Source: Streptomyces vinaceus (GTDB lineage: Bacteria; Actinomycetota; Actinomycetes; Streptomycetales; Streptomycetaceae). Taken from it: a stretch of 64,000 nt of DNA. Shown piece after piece: positions 60,001 through 64,000 of the stretch (its first letter is position 1; every line of letters begins with the position of its first letter). Location of the stretch: the NCBI RefSeq assembly GCF_008704935.1, contig NZ_CP023692.1, positions 5,609,001 through 5,673,000 of the forward strand, in the 5' to 3' direction. The notes under the pieces were generated by a model, which had not been told where the DNA came from, did not search any database, and worked only from the letters and a program-made list of their open reading frames with translations. The translations under genes and the position numbers were made by a program.

Positions 60001-60093
60001 GCCCGCCCCCGGGGACCGGCTCAGCAGGGACTTCACCAGGGCGCCCGCCGCCGTGCCCGCCACCCGTAGGACCACCGTCTCGAAGCCCGTCAT
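57040..60093 (-). CDS. NACHT-domain STAND ATPase with C-terminal leucine-rich repeats
   Basis: 1017 residues. An N-terminal helical domain (about 1-245) begins with an amphipathic segment FETVVLRVAGTAAGALVKSL. The NACHT core has Walker A GPAGSGKST (256-264), Walker B LVLVDGVDEV (331-340) and YVVTTRPS near 364-371. A helical region follows with FVHRTFQDYLGAKA, the usual end of NACHT modules. About 765-1017 are leucine-rich repeats (DLSLLAPLDRLAFLGLSLCP, DLAPLAGLPLRELSLVG, DLAPLRALPGLRNLMLNHC). This is the NLR architecture; bacterial homologues can defend against phage. GGGGAGGG precedes ATG 60093. No effector gene is adjacent. Confidence 0.92.
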   Translation of the reverse strand: MTGFETVVLRVAGTAAGALVKSLLSRSPGAGLAADPAAPAPRWRRPAELGDPEIRRLTQALASRMGPACGSLPEHERLAALDAVADAFATLGPLTPESLFAVDLDPAALAATLPPPPPGLSPPAGALYGRLIRLCCAHAVEYVTTLPAFGARTDVELVRRTGELGRALDRLADRSDGAAHAFEERYARYVAEAHGRLQLFGVTTGRARQEWPLDLAYISLAVTGEQELMPGGPGTHQTSVRAEQALGTAERVLLRGPAGSGKSTLVQWLALNAARQAEGPWSTCVPFVLRLRSFTSADALPLPEEFLRASGVPLTAPPGWVEELMASGRALVLVDGVDEVPQRLRTRTEAWLRSLITAFPKARYVVTTRPSAVPESWLAGQGFAPHSLLPMEREDVRAFVRHWHAAARAEGQEVDAYEASLLEAVAGRRDLGRLATNPLMCALLCALNQDRRMQLPRARKELYDAALDMLLVRRDTEREILGVEGVYLTREEQIALLQRFAYWLIRNGQVEAVREEAVEMVGEWLDAMPQVRADAEQVFSHLLIRSGLLREPVRGSVDFVHRTFQDYLGAKAAVEARDFGVLVKNAQDDTWDDVVRMAVGHARPDERVRILRGLLRRADKVKGARNRLILLAAACLEHAPELDPAVRADVQERTARLLPPRTRGQAEELAKAGELVLELLPLDDDLGEDEAEAIVRTAGLVGGVRALEIIARFRRDNRLNVAYALADSWGRFDAGEYADAVLSAAPMSGASLLVSTGEQLAQVGRLTQVKRINLHWAPGLPELVGRRPDLEWLFVYRNEGLGDLSLLAPLDRLAFLGLSLCPNVTDLAPLAGLPLRELSLVGLPDRVPLEPLRELGLDTLALGCRTSADRVGDLPLPEGLQTLHLLRGAEGLSLEGLDRWTGLRSLAVTGDGQADELARVAKPALTSLTVTAAAPDLARLPRHDRLTALSLNQCSVGDLAPLRALPGLRNLMLNHCGETHDLSPLSGLDGLTVTVFGTAEVTGAEGIPPERLRLRRP

Positions 60094-60135
60094 CCCCCGC
60101 CCTCCCCTTGGCCCGGAGATTATCGCGTGAACCGC

Positions 60136-60165
60136 CGGTAACCCCGATGGATACCGATCGGTAAC
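60136..60165. promoter_or_regulatory. Palindrome and direct repeat between NACHT and desaturase genes
   Basis: Perfect 12-bp palindrome taccgatcggta (60152-60163). The heptamer cggtaac occurs at 60136 and again at 60159. It lies in the 113-base divergent gap, 43-70 bases before each gene, so it could control either. Confidence 0.45.
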
Positions 60166-60206
60166 AACCCCTGGCGGAGCCCCCGAACCCGCTCTATGGT
60201 GCGGGC

Positions 60207-61187
60207 ATGCCGAACCTGCCCGATGTCGTGCTGTGGTCCATACCTGCCTTCGTACTGCTCACCGTCATCGAGGTGGTGAGCTACCGCCTCCATCCCGACG
60301 AGGACGCCGCCGGGTACGACACCAAGGACGCCGCGACCAGCGTCGCCATGGGGATCGGCAGCATCGGCTTCGACCTGCTGTGGAAGATCCCGGTCGTCGC
60401 CGTGTTCACCGCGGTCTACGAACTGACCCCGCTGCGCGTGCCGTTCCTGTGGTGGACCGTCCTGCTGATGCTGCTGGTGCAGGACTTCCTCTACTACTGG
60501 CAGCACCGGCTCCACCACGTCATCCGCATCCTGTGGGCCTGCCACGTCGTCCACCACAGCAGCCGGAACTTCAACCTCACCACCGCCCTGCGCCAGCCCT
60601 GGACCAGCGCCACCACCTGGTGGTTCTACCTGCCCATGGTCGCCGTCGGCGTGCACCCGGCCGCGATCCCGTTCTGCTACGGCATCAACCTCCTCTACCA
60701 GTTCTGGGTCCACACCGAGCGCATCGGGAAGCTCCCGCGGCCCTACGAGTACGTCTTCAACACCCCCTCCCACCACCGCGTCCACCACGCCTCACAGGGC
60801 GGCTACCTGGACCGCAACTTCGGCGGGATCCTGATCGTCTGGGACCGGATGTTCGGCTCCTGGGTGGGGGAGACCGACAAGCCGGTCTACGGGCTCACCA
60901 AGAACATCGGCACCTACAACCCGCTGCGCGTCGCCACCCACGAGTACGCGGCCATCGCGCGTGACATCCGCGCCGCCCGCAGCTGGCGTGAGCGCGCCGG
61001 GCGCGTCTTCCGCGGGCCCGGCTGGCAGCCGGCCGCCCCGGCCGCCCCGGCCGCCCCCGCCGGGAGCGCCGCCCCGGCCGCTCCCGCCGAGCCCGCCGCT
61101 CCCGCCGAGCCCGCCGCCCCCGCCGGGAGCGCCGCTCCGGCCGCTCCCGCCGAGCCCGCCGGCAAGACCTCGGAGCGCGCCGCGTGA
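60207..61187 (+). CDS. Sterol desaturase/fatty acid hydroxylase superfamily membrane protein
   Basis: 326 residues with four to five membrane helices. The diiron histidine motifs are all present: QHRLHH (WQHRLHHVI), HVVHHSS and HRVHHAS, plus a further histidine in HTER. Such enzymes hydroxylate or desaturate lipids; a tail from about residue 275 is an Ala/Pro repeat. No lipid genes flank it except the downstream YhhN gene, which overlaps by GTGA. Substrate unknown. Confidence 0.88.
   Translation: MPNLPDVVLWSIPAFVLLTVIEVVSYRLHPDEDAAGYDTKDAATSVAMGIGSIGFDLLWKIPVVAVFTAVYELTPLRVPFLWWTVLLMLLVQDFLYYWQHRLHHVIRILWACHVVHHSSRNFNLTTALRQPWTSATTWWFYLPMVAVGVHPAAIPFCYGINLLYQFWVHTERIGKLPRPYEYVFNTPSHHRVHHASQGGYLDRNFGGILIVWDRMFGSWVGETDKPVYGLTKNIGTYNPLRVATHEYAAIARDIRAARSWRERAGRVFRGPGWQPAAPAAPAAPAGSAAPAAPAEPAAPAEPAAPAGSAAPAAPAEPAGKTSERAA
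61051..61160 (+). repeat. Tandem repeat encoding the Ala/Pro tail of the desaturase-like protein
   Basis: A 47-base unit at 61051-61097 recurs at 61114-61160 (63-base period) with one C/T difference. It encodes alternating APAGSAAPAAPAEPA. Recent slippage or duplication is implied. Confidence 0.75.
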
Positions 61188-61885
61188 GCGACACCGAGTC
61201 CCGGGCCCTTCGTACGCCCTCCTGGGCGCGGGCCGTACCGGAAGGGGACGGGGCCGCCGGGCGCGCCCTGCTCGCGGCCTTCGCCCTCGCCACCGCCCTC
61301 GACCTCGGCTCGCTGCTGGCCGGCTGGCACCTCGGGCACGTCCTCGCGAAGCCGCTGCTGATGCCGCTGCTCGTCGCGTACGTGATCACCCGGAAGGCGC
61401 CCCGCCTGCTGGTCGCCGCCCTGCTCTTCGGGTGGGGCGGGGACCTCGCCCTGCTCTTCGACGCCGACCCCGCCTTCCTGATCGGCATGGGCTCGTTCGC
61501 CGCGGGGCACGTCTGCTACCTCGTGCTCTTCGGCCGGGGCAGGACGCACCCCGCGCTCGGGGCCGCGTACGCCCTCGCCCTCACCGGCACCGTCGCGCTG
61601 CTCTGGGCGGACCTGCCGGCAGACCTGCGCATCCCGGTCGCCGGGTACAGCCTGCTGCTCACCGCCATGGCCTACCGCTCCAGTGCGCTCGGCCTGCGGG
61701 CCGGCCTCGGCGGAGCGCTGTTCCTGCTCTCCGACACCCTGATCGCCACCGGGGTCGCGGACTGGCCCCAGCTGCCCCGCCCCGATTTCTGGATCATGGC
61801 CACCTACGCCGCCGCGCAGTACCTGCTGGCCACCGGGACACTCACTCCGACGCAGGCGTACGGTAGGAACGTCATACAAGACTGA
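61184..61885 (+). CDS. YhhN/TMEM86-family membrane protein (lysoplasmalogenase-like)
   Basis: 233 residues with about eight membrane helices. Family motifs: LAKPLLMPLLVAYV, LLFGWGGDLALLF, GMGSFAAGHVCYLVLF and FLLSDTLIA. Eukaryotic TMEM86 hydrolyses the vinyl-ether bond of lysoplasmalogens; bacterial members share the Asp pattern. GTG overlaps the desaturase-like stop by four bases, so the two are co-translated, and a shared lipid role is plausible. Confidence 0.87.
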   Translation: MSDTESRALRTPSWARAVPEGDGAAGRALLAAFALATALDLGSLLAGWHLGHVLAKPLLMPLLVAYVITRKAPRLLVAALLFGWGGDLALLFDADPAFLIGMGSFAAGHVCYLVLFGRGRTHPALGAAYALALTGTVALLWADLPADLRIPVAGYSLLLTAMAYRSSALGLRAGLGGALFLLSDTLIATGVADWPQLPRPDFWIMATYAAAQYLLATGTLTPTQAYGRNVIQD

Positions 61886-61913
61886 ACCATCTGATCCGGA
61901 GGGCTGCACACCC

Positions 61914-62957
61914 ATGCGCGCCACCGTCATCCACGCCCCGCACGACATCCGCGTGGAGGAGGTGCCCGACGCTGCGATCCAGCGCCCCGAGGACGCCGTC
62001 GTCCGCGTCCTGCGTGCCTGCATCTGCGGCAGCGACCTGTGGGCCTACCGCGGCGAGGCCGCGCGCCAGCCCGGCCAGCGCATCGGCCACGAGTTCCTCG
62101 GCGTCGTCGAGGAGACCGGCCCGGCCGTGTCCGGCCTGAAGGCCGGCGACCTCGTCGTCGCCCCCTTCATGTGGTCCGACGGCACCTGCGACTACTGCTC
62201 CGAGGGCCTGTACACCTCCTGCGTGCACGGCGGTTTCTGGGGCTCGGTCGGCTTCGACGGCGGCCAGGGCGAGGCCGTCCGGGTCCCGCACGCCGACGGC
62301 ACCCTCGTGAAGCTGCCCGCCGAGGCCGTCTCCGACGACCACCTGCTGACCGGCCTGCTCGCCCTCTCCGACGTCATGGGCACCGGCCACCACGCCGCCC
62401 TGGGCGCCGGCGTCCGCAAGGGTTCCACCGTGGCCGTCGTCGGCGACGGTGCGGTGGGCCTGTGCGGTGTCCTCGCCGCCAAGCGCCTGGGCGCCGAACG
62501 GATCATCGCCCTGGGCCGCCACACCGCCCGTACGGACATCGCCAAGCTCTTCGGGGCCACCGACGTCGTCGCCGAGCGCGGGGAGGCCGCGGAGGCCGCG
62601 GTCCGCGAGCTCACCGGAGGCCAGGGCGCCCACGCGGTCATCGAGGCCGTCGGCACCGAGCAGTCCATGCGCACCGCCGTGAACATCACCCGTGACGGCG
62701 GGGCCGTCGGCTACGTCGGCGTCCCGCACGGCAGCGGCACCGGCCTGGACCTCGGCGTGATGTTCGACCGCAACATCGCCCTGCGCGGCGGCGTCGCGCC
62801 GGTGCGCGCGTACATCCCGGAGCTGCTGGAGGACGTGCTCAGCGGGGCGATCGACCCGGCGCCCGTCTTCGACCGCGCCGTGTCCCTGGACGAGGTCCCG
62901 GACGGCTACCGCGCCATGGACGACCGCAGCGCGCTGAAGGTGCTCATCAAGCCCTGA
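61914..62957 (+). CDS. Zinc-dependent alcohol dehydrogenase (MDR family)
   Basis: 347 residues. Catalytic zinc residues: Cys38 in ACICGSDLW and His59-Glu60 in RIGHEFLG. Structural cysteines are only partly kept (GTCDYCSEGLYTSC). NAD(P) motif VAVVGDGAVGLCGVLAAKRLGA. Typical MDR length. GGAGGG precedes ATG 61914. It stands alone, 28 bases after the YhhN gene, and ends at a very strong bidirectional terminator. Substrate unknown. Confidence 0.92.
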   Translation: MRATVIHAPHDIRVEEVPDAAIQRPEDAVVRVLRACICGSDLWAYRGEAARQPGQRIGHEFLGVVEETGPAVSGLKAGDLVVAPFMWSDGTCDYCSEGLYTSCVHGGFWGSVGFDGGQGEAVRVPHADGTLVKLPAEAVSDDHLLTGLLALSDVMGTGHHAALGAGVRKGSTVAVVGDGAVGLCGVLAAKRLGAERIIALGRHTARTDIAKLFGATDVVAERGEAAEAAVRELTGGQGAHAVIEAVGTEQSMRTAVNITRDGGAVGYVGVPHGSGTGLDLGVMFDRNIALRGGVAPVRAYIPELLEDVLSGAIDPAPVFDRAVSLDEVPDGYRAMDDRSALKVLIKP

Positions 62958-62970
62958 AGGTCCTGAACGG

Positions 62971-63014
62971 CGGGAGGGGCCGGACCGGGGACATCCCCGG
63001 TCCGGCCCCTCCCG
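62971..63014. terminator. Bidirectional terminator between ADH and the subtilase
   Basis: Perfect 20-bp stem (62971-62990 against 62995-63014) with loop acat, followed by tttc on the + strand; the genes converge on it. Confidence 0.93.
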
Positions 63015-63033
63015 TTTCAGGCGTTCGCCCCGC

Positions 63034-64000
63034 TCACTTCACGGCCTTCAGCGCGTCCACCACGCCGTAGCCGTAGTACCCGGTCTGGCCCCACTTGCTC
63101 TGGCAGGTGGCGGCGTCGACCAGCGCGCCGGCGGCGTCGTAGATCTTCTCCGGGCAGGCCACCTTCGTGGCCTGGGCCTTCAGCATGGCCTGGAGCTGCG
63201 AGGGCGTGGCCTTCGGGTGCGCGCTCTTGAGCAGCGCCGCCACGCCCGCCACGTGCGGTCCGGCCATCGAGGTGCCCTGCTTGTAGCCGTAGCCGCCGCC
63301 CGGCAGCGTCGACAGCACGCGGCCGTTGGCGTCCGGGGTGGCCGGGACCTGCCACTTGTCGCCGCCCGGGGCGGCGACGTCGACCACGCCCAGACCGAAG
63401 CTGGAGTAGTACGACCGCAGGCCTTGGTCGCCGGTCGCGCTCACCGTCACCACACCCGGGAGCTGGGTGGGGATGTCCAGGCAGACGTGCGGGTCGATGG
63501 TGCGCGGGACCGGGGTGGCGTCGTCCGGGCTCGTGTCGTCGACGATGGCGTTCGACGCCAGGTCGTGGTTGGAGTTGCCCGCCGAGGCCACGCTGAGCAC
63601 GCCCTTGCGCTCGGCGTACTTGGTCGCCCGGCCGAGGGCCTCCACCAGCGCCTTCTGATCGTCGTCCGCCTTGCAGTTGTAGAGCCAGGGGTCGACGTAG
63701 TAGCTGTTGTTGGTCACCTCGATCCCCTTCTCGGCGGCGAACATGAAGCCGCAGACGACCGCCTCGGTGAAGAACAGGCTGGTGCCCGGCTCGCTCACCT
63801 TGATCGCCGCGACCTGCACGCCCGGCGCGACACCCGCGACGCCGATGCCGTTGCGCGCGGCCGCTATGGTCCCGGCCACGTGCGTGCCGTGGTCGCTGCC
63901 GTCGGGGTACGGGCGCCAGGCGCCGTCCGTGGTGTCCGCGACGCCGCCGACACAGTTGGCCGACTGGCCCTTGGAGAAGTTCGGGGCGAGGTCCGGGTGG
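63034..64000 (-). CDS. S8 family serine peptidase, C-terminal part (N-terminus beyond right edge)
   Basis: Subtilisin-fold peptidase running off the right edge; about 322 codons are visible. Catalytic His is in SDHGTHVAGTIAA and Ser in GTSMAGPHVAGVAAL. The oxyanion Asn lies in SVASAGNSNHD. The catalytic Asp block must lie outside. Four Cys in the visible part may form disulfides. Presumed secreted, but the signal peptide is not in the window. The short visible Met-start frame (63879) is internal. Confidence 0.93.
   Translation of the reverse strand, partial: HPDLAPNFSKGQSANCVGGVADTTDGAWRPYPDGSDHGTHVAGTIAAARNGIGVAGVAPGVQVAAIKVSEPGTSLFFTEAVVCGFMFAAEKGIEVTNNSYYVDPWLYNCKADDDQKALVEALGRATKYAERKGVLSVASAGNSNHDLASNAIVDDTSPDDATPVPRTIDPHVCLDIPTQLPGVVTVSATGDQGLRSYYSSFGLGVVDVAAPGGDKWQVPATPDANGRVLSTLPGGGYGYKQGTSMAGPHVAGVAALLKSAHPKATPSQLQAMLKAQATKVACPEKIYDAAGALVDAATCQSKWGQTGYYGYGVVDALKAVK

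Overview
The window reads as core chromosome of a Streptomyces. The DNA is very GC-rich with G/C-ending third positions. Start codons are ATG, GTG and TTG, and ATGA/GTGA stop-start overlaps are common. Several genes are close to actinomycete-specific: the GATC-binding nucleoid protein Gbn, an LAETG sortase substrate of the SCO1860 type, and actinobacterial DapD. From memory, gene order matches the S. coelicolor SCO1921-to-SCO18xx interval read in reverse; I could not check this here. I see no tRNA, rRNA, insertion sequence, prophage or CRISPR array.

Layout. 1-1.5 kb: end of a suf iron-sulfur operon (sufS, sufU, sufT). 1.7-6.3 kb: a secreted DUF3616-like protein, a HxlR-peroxiredoxin fusion regulator divergent from an MFS exporter, and dapD. 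6.4-16 kb: a broken GNAT gene, a secreted nuclease, a HEAT-like paralog, a Tat-exported PhoX phosphatase behind a PHO box, a double TerD protein, and an aldehyde dehydrogenase divergent from an IclR regulator. 17-25 kb: a membrane protein with a two-component system, a class B PBP, a GNAT enzyme, an FrnE-like oxidoreductase, an aminotransferase and an amidohydrolase. 25.3-27.6 kb: the LAETG surface protein and a CapA-like protein. 27.7-37 kb: cobalamin genes (cobE-cobC fusion, cobB, cobO, a ChlID-type chelatase subunit, cobQ, cbiB) behind a cobalamin riboswitch, plus a ZIP transporter. 37-38.8 kb: a Pit phosphate transporter operon behind a second PHO box.

39-49 kb: an alpha/beta hydrolase, a second HEAT-like paralog, a VOC protein, a zinc metallopeptidase, an ABC-F ATPase preceded by a 7-codon leaderless leader ORF, gbn, an enoyl-CoA hydratase and a five-gene Asp23/AmaP envelope operon. 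49-52 kb: an atypical SDR, SURF1, a small zinc protein and a DEDDh-BRCT exonuclease. 52-57 kb: a TetR-controlled four-gene catabolic operon (acetoacetate decarboxylase-like, SDR, two amidohydrolases) that I cannot assign to a known pathway. 57-60.1 kb: a large NACHT-LRR ATPase, a bacterial NLR-like protein and possible phage-defence gene. 60.2-64 kb: a sterol-desaturase-like protein, a YhhN protein, a zinc alcohol dehydrogenase and the C-terminal part of a secreted subtilase that runs off the right edge.

The strongest candidates for undescribed biology are the NACHT-LRR protein, the TetR/ADC/SDR/amidohydrolase operon, the leader ORF before the ABC-F gene, and an intergenic-type repeat that appears to have been inserted in frame into cobB. 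Phosphate is a regulatory theme: phoX and pit each have a direct-repeat PHO box with exact 11-base periodicity.
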